DNA from: Holdemania massiliensis AP2
GTDB taxonomy: Bacteria > Bacillota_I > Bacilli_A > Erysipelotrichales > Erysipelotrichaceae
NCBI RefSeq assembly: GCF_000327285.1
Contig: NZ_HE998570.1
Location: 39,041 to 83,990 of the forward strand
DNA length: 44,950 nt
Direction of reading: 5' to 3'
The notes under the pieces were generated by a model. That model saw only the letters and a list, made by a program, of their open reading frames with translations, made no database searches and was not told the DNA's origin. The translations under genes were made by a program, and so were the position numbers. Below are positions 1 through 7,712 of the stretch, one piece after another; position 1 is the stretch's first letter; each line of letters starts with the position of its first letter.

Positions 1-111
1 TCACTTTCTTGATGAAATCAGTGTTTTAACTCTTTAAACTCGATTCTGAATCGACATCTTTGAAACGGATGAACACCGCTTTATTCCAAGACGAAGACTG
101 CATAAATCTGA

Positions 112-117
112 TATAAT
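112..117 (+). promoter_or_regulatory. extended -10 promoter of fic
   Basis: TATAAT preceded by TG one base upstream (TGATATAAT) forms an extended -10 element about 30 bases before the fic start. No convincing -35 is seen at the usual distance. Confidence 0.5.
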
Positions 118-145
118 AGTGTAAACTGGGCAAGGAGATGAGAAC

Positions 146-964
146 ATGAACGATGGCTATCAGGTCGTAAATGGAGAATATGTGGATTTAAAGAATGCAA
201 AGAGCTATTGGGATACAGCCATAGGACTGCAGCAGGTTGATAATCTTTTTCCAAGCCCTAAACTTTACGAATTAGTTGAAGATCATCTGATGGGAAAAAA
301 GAATTATGCTCAGGTGGAAGAGAGCCTGCATGAATACTATGCAGCTGCTTCGGAGAAGCCGAATTACAGAACTCGTGAGGCGGATCTTGTTTCCGTACGG
401 ATTGCGCAGCTTCTTAACGATACGAATTTCAGACTCACGAAAAGAGAATTACTGCGGATTCATCAATTTCTGTTCAAAGATATTTTTCCCCAGGGTCTTG
501 AAAAATATGTCGGCCGTTTTCGCGATGTAAATATTCGAAAAGAAGAGGAAATTCTAGGCGGACTTTCAGTTCGTTATTCTGATTATCGTCAGATTGAGGA
601 AAATTTGGATTATGATATTCATCGTGAGAATTTAAGAACAATTCATGAACAGGTAGATCATATTCCTGCTTTATCCAGGTTTGTGTCTAACATATGGAAT
701 ACACACCCCTTTCGGGAAGGGAATACCCGAGCCACGGCCGTGTATATTCTGAAATATCTCAGGCAAAATCGCTTCCGTGTGGATAATACTTTATTTAAGA
801 ACAATTCTAAATATTTCAGAGATGCTTTAGTTTTGGCAAGTGACAACGAGAAAGAATGGAATGATTATCGTTACTTGGAATCCTTCTTTCAAAAACTATT
901 AGTCGATTCCGATTTAGAACTTCCTGCTTTTTGCCTTGCGAATAATGATGCAGAGGATCAATAA
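146..964 (+). CDS. Fic/DOC family protein
   Basis: 272 aa protein with the Fic signature HPFREGNTRA near residues 187-196, matching HPFx(D/E)GNxR. The His is the catalytic base and the Asn/Arg pair positions ATP. Family members transfer AMP or another nucleotide moiety to a Ser, Thr or Tyr of a target protein, and many act as toxins or housekeeping regulators. The start has a GGAG-type ribosome binding site and a TATAAT promoter just upstream. I see no clear [S/T]xxxE[G/N] inhibitory helix, so how it is restrained is unknown. A 46-aa ORF overlaps its 3' end by 17 bases and could be a partner. Target and host role cannot be told from the sequence. The Fic fold call is secure. Confidence 0.93.
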   Translation: MNDGYQVVNGEYVDLKNAKSYWDTAIGLQQVDNLFPSPKLYELVEDHLMGKKNYAQVEESLHEYYAAASEKPNYRTREADLVSVRIAQLLNDTNFRLTKRELLRIHQFLFKDIFPQGLEKYVGRFRDVNIRKEEEILGGLSVRYSDYRQIEENLDYDIHRENLRTIHEQVDHIPALSRFVSNIWNTHPFREGNTRATAVYILKYLRQNRFRVDNTLFKNNSKYFRDALVLASDNEKEWNDYRYLESFFQKLLVDSDLELPAFCLANNDAEDQ

Positions 965-1088
965 GAAAAGGAGTTTAGCTGAAGTTGAATATAAGGAAAT
1001 AGTAGAACAGAGCTGGTATCAGCCTGTTTTAACTCTTTATAAACGGAATTTGGATATGGATAGATTAGTGAATCACAAAAGCACCTAA
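948..1088 (+). CDS. small ORF overlapping the fic 3' end, possible Fic partner
   Basis: 46 codons starting at an ATG inside the last codons of fic in another frame, and ending just before the fic terminator. The predicted peptide is charged (MQRINKKRSLAEVEYKEIVE at the start) and ends NHKST. No separate ribosome binding site is obvious, so expression would depend on translational coupling to fic. Overlapping small partners are common for Fic toxins, but this one does not match the VbhA or YhfG sequences I know. It is listed because it fills exactly the space between fic and its terminator. It may be a chance frame. Confidence 0.4.
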   Translation: MQRINKKRSLAEVEYKEIVEQSWYQPVLTLYKRNLDMDRLVNHKST

Positions 1089-1105
1089 ATGGGTGCCTTT
1101 ATTTT
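1078..1105 (+). terminator. intrinsic terminator after fic
   Basis: GCACC / GGTGC stem with a short A/T loop followed by CTTTATTTT. It lies directly at the end of the small ORF that follows fic. Confidence 0.7.
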
Positions 1106-1136
1106 CTATAGATATTTACAGCTGCTTTTCTGGAGT

Positions 1137-1204
1137 AAAGTAAAACCTTTCCTGTTTTTCAGTGTCAGATCCTACAAGAAAAGAGTCAGGAAACAGCGTT
1201 CAAT
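1137..1204 (+). repeat. 68-bp intergenic repeat, copy 1
   Basis: Matches 3455-3522 at 63 of 68 positions in the same orientation. It contains an imperfect inverted repeat, TTTCCTG ... CAGGAAA, with inner TTTTTC / GAAAA complementarity, so it can fold as a hairpin. It lies between the fic terminator and the LysR gene. Confidence 0.85.
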
Positions 1205-1332
1205 GAACTCATGATTATTTGCATATTTCAATGACTTTCAAGGAATGAGATCTTTATTTAAAGAATGATTATCTGAATTCTGTTAAAATAATTTGTTGGC
1301 GGAATAAATTCATCGAAGAAGAAAGACTCAGC

Positions 1333-2217
1333 TTAAAATTGAATTGTTTTCATTTTTGTTTGACATAGCTGAATGAAAGCTTTGCCTACTTCATTTAATT
1401 CCCCTTTTCGCCAAGCTAAAACCAAGGTGATTTTTCGTTTGCGATTAAATGGGATAAACAATACGTCATTCTTTTCACCGGGAATGGTCTTATACGGGAA
1501 AATAGAAACTCCAGCATTAGCCTTGACAAAGCCAATCGCGAAGTTGCAGTATTCAATTTCTAAATAATTGACATTTTCTGTGCATTGATCAATTTCCTGA
1601 ACGATATCCCGTATCCATTGATCATTATGTGTAGTAATAATAATCGTTTTTCCAGAGAGATCTTGGGGTTCAATTTCTGACTTAACCGCAAGTGGATCTT
1701 CATGATTGACGACACAGTAAAATTGGGATTGTTTCAGTGAAATAAACTCATAATCAGGATTATTTTTGACCCAGCAGTCATAGGTAAACATCATATCTAC
1801 GGTTTTAAAACGCAATGGATCGCAGCCGCTGCTGATGTTGACGGGAACGGAATCCAAGTGTATCTGCGGGCAGCATTTTTGAAAATTCAGAAGCAAGGCA
1901 GGATAACAGTTTAATATCACTTCGGGTGTAAAGCCGACAGTCAATGTCTGGCTTTCACGATAAATTTGAGCTGCCCGCTCAATGGCGTCCTGGTGCATAT
2001 CATAGATTTTTCGCAGTTCTTCAGCATAGGCCGCACCGGCAGGCGTCAGCGTAACGGAATGTTGATCCCGAAAGAATAAGGGAAAGCCTAATTCTTCTTC
2101 AAAATGCCGAAGCTGATAAGAAACAGTGGAAATTGAAAGAAACATTTTTTCAGCGACAGCCGAAAAACTTTTTGTTTCTGATAATTGTAAAAAGCATAGA
2201 ATTTGTCGTGTGTTCAT
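1333..2217 (-). CDS. LysR family transcriptional regulator
   Basis: 294 aa from the ATG at 2217, which has an AAGGAGAG ribosome binding site 7 bases upstream. The longer open frame to 2292 has no such signal. The N-terminal winged helix-turn-helix (about residues 1-60, MNTRQILCFLQLSETKSFSA then STVSYQLRHFEEELG) is typical LysR, and the rest is a LysR substrate-binding domain. It is divergent from the Tat-exported nitroreductase-like gene at 2394, with about 175 bp between the starts, which is the classic LysR arrangement. It therefore probably controls that gene in response to an unknown small ligand. A palindrome at 2321-2339 is a candidate operator. Family confidence is high; the ligand is unknown. 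Confidence 0.93.
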   Translation of the reverse strand: MNTRQILCFLQLSETKSFSAVAEKMFLSISTVSYQLRHFEEELGFPLFFRDQHSVTLTPAGAAYAEELRKIYDMHQDAIERAAQIYRESQTLTVGFTPEVILNCYPALLLNFQKCCPQIHLDSVPVNISSGCDPLRFKTVDMMFTYDCWVKNNPDYEFISLKQSQFYCVVNHEDPLAVKSEIEPQDLSGKTIIITTHNDQWIRDIVQEIDQCTENVNYLEIEYCNFAIGFVKANAGVSIFPYKTIPGEKNDVLFIPFNRKRKITLVLAWRKGELNEVGKAFIQLCQTKMKTIQF

Positions 2218-2320
2218 AAGACTCTCCTTTCTGATAAGAAGTGGAAGAAGAACGTTAATTTCCATCTTATCAGTAAAATCACAAACAAGCAATAAGACTA
2301 GATGTGAATATTTAAAAGTT

Positions 2321-2339
2321 TGTTTTAATTTTTAAAACA
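2321..2339. promoter_or_regulatory. palindromic candidate operator between LysR and its divergent target
   Basis: TGTTTTAATTTTTAAAACA is a perfect 8-bp inverted repeat around three T bases in the LysR/target intergenic space. It has T/A ends at LysR-like spacing. A role as the LysR site is inferred from position and symmetry only. Confidence 0.45.
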
Positions 2340-2393
2340 CAAAGGAATCAAGGGTTGTGTATGATTAAAACAACAGATAGAGGAGGAAACAAA

Positions 2394-3344
2394 ATGAATC
2401 AGATTTCACGCAGACAATTTTTAAAAGCAGGATCAGCTGCCGCTTTTTCCACTGCCATCCTTGGAATGCTCAGCGGATGCAGTTCTGATCCTCAGCCTAA
2501 AACCACCACGGAACAAGCCTATGATCCGAAAGGTTTGATCCAGTATATGAAAGACAATCCGACAAGCTGGATGTCGGTAGATAACGGATATTGGTCAGAG
2601 AAACCGGAAGATAAACCCACAACAGAGGAATTGACAACGATGTGCGACGTCGCAATGATGGCACAGCTTGCGGTTCAATTCAGTGAGGTTTTCTGTGTCG
2701 TTCTGCAGGATGTTCAGGATCAGTTTGATGTAATCGGGGATTATTGGGATCAGCTATTTAACGCAAAAGGAAGAAGTGTTACGGAGGGAACGGCAACAAT
2801 TCTGTTCTATGCGGATAAGATTCTGCCTCAGGAAGAACATGCGACGCCTTACGGCAGTTACGTTGACAGTACCACCGGACTTGAAAGCGAAGTCGGTAAT
2901 TTCTACAGTCAAAGTGTTACTAACGCCTATTTGGACACAGGGATTGCGATGGGATGGCTGCAATTTGCCGCTCATGCATTAGGCTATAATACCCATATTT
3001 TCGGCGGTCTATATGGAGAAGCTGCGAAAACGGATCCAACGCGGTATATCGATGGCAAAGGTTTAAAACGAGGTTGGGGATTTGTCCACAGCTATGGGGA
3101 AGATATTAAAGATATTCCGGTAGATGGCAATATGAAACTGGTTGCGGCTGTCGTCATCGGAAAAGTTGCGGAAGGTGAAGATGCAATGACAGCGGCTTCC
3201 AAACATATGCGGCCAACCAATTATTCTTTTTATGACGGTCATCCTGGAGAGAAAGCAGTCATTTCACCGACTGCGGATTCAACGACCGGCGCAACTTCGC
3301 CGGATGCTACAAGCGCACCGACAGTCACGGCAGAAACCGAGTAA
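2394..3344 (+). CDS. Tat-exported nitroreductase-like lipoprotein
   Basis: 316 aa from the ATG at 2394, preceded by AGGAGG; an in-frame ATG at 2355 lacks a ribosome binding site. Residues 1-30 hold a twin-arginine motif (SRRQFLK), a hydrophobic stretch and a lipobox-like LSGC. The mature protein should be exported folded, probably with a cofactor, and anchored as a lipoprotein. The body resembles the nitroreductase fold: KPTTEELTTMCDVAMMAQ near residue 70, a YLDTGIAMGWLQFAAHALGY helix near 180, and a closing strand MKLVAAVVIGK. The C terminus is a low-complexity Thr/Ser/Ala/Pro tail. Substrate unknown; an FMN-dependent extracellular reductase is the likeliest reading. Transcribed away from a LysR regulator. 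Confidence 0.75.
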   Translation: MNQISRRQFLKAGSAAAFSTAILGMLSGCSSDPQPKTTTEQAYDPKGLIQYMKDNPTSWMSVDNGYWSEKPEDKPTTEELTTMCDVAMMAQLAVQFSEVFCVVLQDVQDQFDVIGDYWDQLFNAKGRSVTEGTATILFYADKILPQEEHATPYGSYVDSTTGLESEVGNFYSQSVTNAYLDTGIAMGWLQFAAHALGYNTHIFGGLYGEAAKTDPTRYIDGKGLKRGWGFVHSYGEDIKDIPVDGNMKLVAAVVIGKVAEGEDAMTAASKHMRPTNYSFYDGHPGEKAVISPTADSTTGATSPDATSAPTVTAETE

Positions 3345-3395
3345 CAAGCTTGCAAAAGGAATGCAGGGAAAAGCGGAAAAACTAAAAAAGAAGTT

Positions 3396-3429
3396 AGTCA
3401 TCTCGTCTAAGGACAGAGGTGACTTTTTT
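3396..3429 (+). terminator. intrinsic terminator after the Tat lipoprotein gene
   Basis: AGTCATCTC / GAGGTGACT stem (one G-T pair) with an 11-base loop, followed by six T. Confidence 0.8.
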
Positions 3430-3454
3430 GGCTGTGCTTGAAAAGGCAGCGTTA

Positions 3455-3522
3455 AAAGTAAAACCTTTCCTGTTTTTCAGTGTCAGATCCTTCAAGAAAA
3501 AAATCCGGAAACAGCGTACAAT
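3455..3522 (+). repeat. 68-bp intergenic repeat, copy 2
   Basis: Direct copy of 1137-1204 with five substitutions. It sits immediately upstream of the AraC gene. Together the two copies bracket the LysR/Tat-lipoprotein pair. Confidence 0.85.
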
Positions 3523-3551
3523 AGATTTAAATGAAAAAAGGGGGGAAGGGA

Positions 3552-4406
3552 ATGCCATCAACACAGGAACAGCGGCATGTTTATTATGACCGCGATTTGG
3601 AAATTGAAGCGTACAATCTGGGCGGGATTGTTCAGAAGTTTCCCAATCATTTTCATGAATTTTATGTCCTGGGTTTTATCGAAGGCGGAAAACGGCATCT
3701 GTGGTGCCGGGGAAAGGAATACGACGTAGCGGCAGGGGATCTGATTCTGTTCAATCCGCGGGATAATCATTACTGCGCGCCGATTAACGGTGAGATTCTG
3801 GATTATCGGGCAGTGAATATCAATCCGGATATTATGCGGAAAGCCGTTAAAGAAATAACCGGCCGCGATTCGCTGCCAAGGTTTACGCAGAATGTAGTGC
3901 CGCAAAGTGAAATTGCCGTGCTGATCGGGGATGTCTATGACGCGATTCTAAGCGGAGCACCCAAGCTGAAAAAGGCCGAGGCATTTTATTTTTTGATCGA
4001 ACAGGTGCTTCAGGATTATGCCGTAGACGTGGATCAAAGTCCAGTGCCGCAGCCCAATCCGCAGATTCAGTCGCTGTGTGAATATATTGAAGTTCACTGC
4101 GAAGAAAATATCACGCTGGAAAATTTAGCGGCAATGGCCGGTTTTGGTCAGTCCTATTTGCTGCGTTGTTTTACTCAGCAGGTCGGCGTATCGCCGTACC
4201 GCTACCTGCAGACGATTCGAATTGATCGGGCTAAAAAGCTGCTGGAACAGGGAGTTCCGCCGATGGAAGCGGCGGCGATGACCGGTTTTGCGGATCAAAG
4301 TCATTTCACCAATTATTTTAAGGAATTTATCGGACTGACGCCGAAGCAGTATCAGCGGATCTTTACCCAAACAGCTAAAAAAGCGGAGACCGAAGATGCG
4401 CAGTAA
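3552..4406 (+). CDS. AraC family transcriptional regulator
   Basis: 284 aa from the ATG at 3552, directly behind a GGGGGGAAGGG ribosome binding site; the frame also opens at 3531, upstream of that site. The N-terminal half is a cupin-type sensing domain (FPNHFHEFYVLGFIEGGKRH, then GDLILFNPRDNHYC). The last 100 residues carry two AraC helix-turn-helix motifs (ITLENLAAMAGFGQSYLLRC and AAAMTGFADQSHFTNYFKEF). Its stop overlaps the start of the EamA transporter by 11 bases, so the two are translated together. It probably controls this export operon. The effector is unknown. Confidence 0.93.
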   Translation: MPSTQEQRHVYYDRDLEIEAYNLGGIVQKFPNHFHEFYVLGFIEGGKRHLWCRGKEYDVAAGDLILFNPRDNHYCAPINGEILDYRAVNINPDIMRKAVKEITGRDSLPRFTQNVVPQSEIAVLIGDVYDAILSGAPKLKKAEAFYFLIEQVLQDYAVDVDQSPVPQPNPQIQSLCEYIEVHCEENITLENLAAMAGFGQSYLLRCFTQQVGVSPYRYLQTIRIDRAKKLLEQGVPPMEAAAMTGFADQSHFTNYFKEFIGLTPKQYQRIFTQTAKKAETEDAQ

Positions 4407-5307
4407 GCTTCGGTTAGGTCAGGCTTCCGCCTTGATTACGATTCTGATCTGGGGGACGACCTTTATCTCAACTAAGGTATTGTTGACAGCGCTCTCGCCA
4501 ATTGAGATTTTGTTTCTGCGTTTTGTGATCGGTTATCTGGCCTTGTGGCTGGCTGCGCCGCGGCGGTTGGTTCTGACGGATCATAAGCAGGAAGGCTGGT
4601 TTGCGGCGGCTGGACTGTGCGGCGTGGCTTTGTATTATGGATTTGAGAATCTGGCGTTAAGCATGACGCAAGCGTCCAATGTCGGTGTGATCATTTCCAT
4701 AGCTCCGTTCTTTACAGTTTTGTTCAGTGCGGTTTTCCTGAAACAAAAACGTCCGGGACTGCGATTTTTTCTCGGCTTTTTGATGGCGATGGCGGGCATT
4801 ATGCTGATCAGTTTTAACCAACAGGCTGTTGAAATTCATCCGCTGGGTGATGGCTTGGCAGTGATTGCCGCGATGATCTGGGCAATATATTGTCTGATAA
4901 GCAGAAAGATTTCTGAGCTGGGCTACAATGTTCTTTTAACGACGCGGAGAACTTTTTTCTACGGCCTGCTGCTGATGCTGCCGCTGGTTATGACGCAGTT
5001 TTCCGCAGATTTTCAGATCCTGTCTGAACCCTCCGTTCTGCTGAATTTGGTGTTTTTGGGGTTAGGCGCATCGGCGCTGTGCTTTGTGACCTGGAATTAT
5101 GCAGTTGGAATTTTAGGCTCGGTGAAAACGAGCGTGACCATTTATATCGTACCGGTGATTACCGCAGTGGCTTCAGCCTGGGTTCTGCATGAACCGCTGA
5201 CACCGCGGGTGATTTTGGGATTGGGCTTAACCCTGGGCGGCTTGCTGCTGTCCCAGAAAATAAATCAGGAAAAGGAGCAGAAAGAACAAAATGGAATACT
5301 TGAATGA
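4396..5307 (+). CDS. EamA (DMT superfamily) permease
   Basis: 303 aa, about ten hydrophobic segments in two EamA repeats (WGTTFISTKVL near residue 20; AVIAAMIWAIYCLISRK near 160). The drug/metabolite transporter superfamily exports amino acids, purines or other metabolites across the inner membrane. Its start lies inside the 3' end of the AraC gene and its end overlaps the DUF2000 gene by 17 bases, so the three genes are one transcript. Substrate cannot be predicted. Confidence 0.92.
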   Translation: MRSKLRLGQASALITILIWGTTFISTKVLLTALSPIEILFLRFVIGYLALWLAAPRRLVLTDHKQEGWFAAAGLCGVALYYGFENLALSMTQASNVGVIISIAPFFTVLFSAVFLKQKRPGLRFFLGFLMAMAGIMLISFNQQAVEIHPLGDGLAVIAAMIWAIYCLISRKISELGYNVLLTTRRTFFYGLLLMLPLVMTQFSADFQILSEPSVLLNLVFLGLGASALCFVTWNYAVGILGSVKTSVTIYIVPVITAVASAWVLHEPLTPRVILGLGLTLGGLLLSQKINQEKEQKEQNGILE

Positions 5308-5713
5308 AAAATGTGTCATGGTGATCAATTCAGAATTGCCGCTGGGACTGATCGCCAACACGGCCGGAATCTTAGGTATAACTCTAGGTAAGCTTGCACC
5401 GCAGATCGTCGGTGAGGACGTGGTTGATCAAAGTGGAAATACCCATTTAGGTGTCGTTGCCATTCCCGTGCCGATCTTGAGCGTATCTACAGAAAAGCTG
5501 AAAAAGATTCGCGAACAGCTGTATCAGCCGGAGTTTTCCGATCTGATTGTCGTTGATTTCTCGGATATTGCCCAGAGCTGCAAGAACTATCCGGAATATA
5601 TTGAGAAGGCAGCTCAGGCATCAGAAGCACAGATTACATACTTTGGGATCGGGTTATACGGTCCGAAGAAACGGGTAAATAAGCTGACTGGCGATCTGCC
5701 GCTGCTGCGCTGA
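5291..5713 (+). CDS. DUF2000 family protein
   Basis: 140 aa matching the DUF2000 pattern: opening KCVMVINSELPLGLIANTAG, then LGITLGKLAP and a late FGIGLYGPKK. The family is small, cytosolic, related to a peptidyl-tRNA hydrolase 2-like fold, and has no assigned function. It commonly lies beside AraC regulators and EamA transporters, as here. The start overlaps the permease by 17 bases. Confidence 0.85.
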   Translation: MEYLNEKCVMVINSELPLGLIANTAGILGITLGKLAPQIVGEDVVDQSGNTHLGVVAIPVPILSVSTEKLKKIREQLYQPEFSDLIVVDFSDIAQSCKNYPEYIEKAAQASEAQITYFGIGLYGPKKRVNKLTGDLPLLR

Positions 5714-5726
5714 ATCTTCAATCTTG

Positions 5727-5757
5727 AGGGACAGAGATTTGATCTGCCCTTTTTTTC
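5727..5757 (+). terminator. intrinsic terminator of the AraC-EamA-DUF2000 operon
   Basis: AGGG(A)CAGA / TCTGCCCT stem with one bulged A, followed by seven T. Confidence 0.75.
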
Positions 5758-5978
5758 TGTTTCGTGCAGAAACGGTTTAAACGAAATGATTAAAGAATTA
5801 CCATAAAAAGCAAGGTGGAAAACAATGAAACAGACGGAAAAAAGAAAGGAAGAGAAACCAACGGAGAAAGGTGTGAAACAGACTCGAATGTCTTTTCATA
5901 TCCTGAGGCTCACCTGAAACCTGTGAAATAATCCAGAAAATCACAAGACATTTTAATGCTTTTGCGGCCGCTTCGTGG

Positions 5979-5984
5979 TATATT
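5979..5984 (+). promoter_or_regulatory. extended -10 upstream of gpmI
   Basis: TGGTATATT, an extended -10 element, lies 27 bases before the gpmI start. No good -35 is visible. Confidence 0.4.
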
Positions 5985-6011
5985 ATTGGTGTGAAAACAG
6001 GAGGATAACAC

Positions 6012-7586
6012 ATGAATAAAAAACCTTTAGTTCTTGTTGTCATGGATGGCGTCGGATTAACCGAGAAGGATAACGGCAATGCGGTCAAGCATGCCTACAC
6101 TCCGAATCTGGACGCGCTGATGGCAACCTGCCCGAATACAAAAATCAAAGCCCACGGTACCGCGGTGGGTTTGCCGAGTGATGCCGATATGGGAAATTCC
6201 GAGGTCGGCCATAATGCGTTAGGCTGCGGTCAGATTTACAGCCAGGGTGCAAAGCTGGTCAACGAATCCATTGAAACCGGTGCGATTTATACATCGGATA
6301 CCTGGAAAGAACTGATTGCGAATGCGAAAGGTCATACGCTGCACTTTTTAGGTCTGTTGTCAGACGGCAACGTCCATTCGCATATTCATCATCTGGAAGC
6401 CATGATTCGCGAAGCAAAGAAGGAAGGCGTTGAACGTGTACGTCTGCACGTTCTGCTGGATGGCCGCGATGTTCCGGAAACCTCAGCGCTGATCTATGTC
6501 GAAGAAATTGAAAACCTGATGACTGAGCTGAACGACAGCACCTTTGATGCGAAGATTGCCAGCGGCGGCGGACGGATGGTCATCACGATGGATCGTTACG
6601 AAGCGAACTGGAATATGGTTGAAAAGGGCTGGCACATTCATGTTTTAGGCGAAGGCCGTCAGTTTGCTTCAGCCAAAGAAGCAGTGGAAACGTACCGCGA
6701 GGAGCTGCATTGCTCAGATCAGGATCTGCCGGGCTTTGTCATTGCGGAAAACAGCCAGCCGGTCGGAACGATTGAAGATGGCGACAGCGTTATTCTGTTC
6801 AACTTCCGCGGCGACCGCGCCATCGAAATTTCCAAAGCCTTTGAAATGGCGAACTTTGATGCTTTTGACCGCGTGCGGTTCCCGAAGGTCATCTATGCGG
6901 GCATGCTGCAGTATGACGGCGATCTGCACATTCCGGAAAAATTCTTAGTCACGCCGCCGCACATCACCAACACGATGTCGGAATACTTGGTGAAAAAAGG
7001 CATTCGTTCCTATGCAATTTCGGAAACGCAGAAATTCGGTCATGTTACTTACTTCTGGAACGGCAACCGTTCAGAAAAGTTTGATGAAAAGCTGGAAACC
7101 TGGGTTGAGATTCCATCCGATATCGTTCCATTTGAACAGCGGCCTTGGATGAAAGGCGCGGAGATCAGTGACGAACTGATTAAGGCAATTGAATCCGGTG
7201 ATTACGATTTCTATCGTGTTAACTATCCAAACGGCGATATGGTCGGTCATACCGGCAACTATGAGGCGACGATCATCGGCATGGAAACTGTGGATCTGTG
7301 CTTGAAGCGGTTAATGGATGCCTGTGACAAAGCCGGTGCGATCATGATTGTGACTGCCGACCACGGCAATGCCGATGAAATGGAAGAAAAGAAAAAGAAT
7401 CCGGAAGACAAGGCGAAACCGAAAACTTCCCATACGCTTAATCCGGTACCGTTCATCATTCGCGGCGCGGATGTAGAATTAAAGGACGGCGATTTCGGTT
7501 TAAGCAATGTGGCAGCTACGGCTGTTGAACTGATGGGGCTGGAAGTTCCGGAAGGCTGGAACGAAAGCATGCTGGCCAAGAAATAA
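6012..7586 (+). CDS. gpmI: 2,3-bisphosphoglycerate-independent phosphoglycerate mutase
   Basis: 524 aa, close to the usual 510-515 aa. It interconverts 3- and 2-phosphoglycerate in glycolysis through a phosphoserine intermediate and needs Mn2+. The alkaline-phosphatase-superfamily metal motifs are visible: VVMDGVG near residue 10, the nucleophile Ser in DADMGNSEVGHNALG near 62, DGRDVPE, and VTADHGNADEM near 450. It has a perfect AGGAGG-type ribosome binding site and is monocistronic with its own terminator, apart from the other glycolytic genes with which it is often grouped. A charged insert (EEKKKNPEDKAKPK) sits just after the last metal motif. Confidence 0.98.
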   Translation: MNKKPLVLVVMDGVGLTEKDNGNAVKHAYTPNLDALMATCPNTKIKAHGTAVGLPSDADMGNSEVGHNALGCGQIYSQGAKLVNESIETGAIYTSDTWKELIANAKGHTLHFLGLLSDGNVHSHIHHLEAMIREAKKEGVERVRLHVLLDGRDVPETSALIYVEEIENLMTELNDSTFDAKIASGGGRMVITMDRYEANWNMVEKGWHIHVLGEGRQFASAKEAVETYREELHCSDQDLPGFVIAENSQPVGTIEDGDSVILFNFRGDRAIEISKAFEMANFDAFDRVRFPKVIYAGMLQYDGDLHIPEKFLVTPPHITNTMSEYLVKKGIRSYAISETQKFGHVTYFWNGNRSEKFDEKLETWVEIPSDIVPFEQRPWMKGAEISDELIKAIESGDYDFYRVNYPNGDMVGHTGNYEATIIGMETVDLCLKRLMDACDKAGAIMIVTADHGNADEMEEKKKNPEDKAKPKTSHTLNPVPFIIRGADVELKDGDFGLSNVAATAVELMGLEVPEGWNESMLAKK

Positions 7587-7610
7587 AAGTTCAGACAAAA
7601 ACAAATATTG

Positions 7611-7650
7611 CCTCTGAGTTGTGGTATCATAAGCTCAGAGGTTTTCTTTT
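7611..7650 (+). terminator. intrinsic terminator of gpmI
   Basis: Perfect 8-bp stem CCTCTGAG / CTCAGAGG with a 15-base loop, followed by TTTTCTTTTC. Confidence 0.88.
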
Positions 7651-7712
7651 CAATTCATAAAAAGAAATCGAGTTCCCATTTCCTGCAACATTGATCTTAA
7701 AGGAGGAGAATT

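Noticed and set aside
5825-5917. 30-codon ORF (MKQTEKRKEEKPTEK...) upstream of gpmI
   Set aside because: Strongly Lys/Glu-biased composition from an A-rich stretch and no second sign of coding. A leader peptide cannot be excluded, but nothing supports one.
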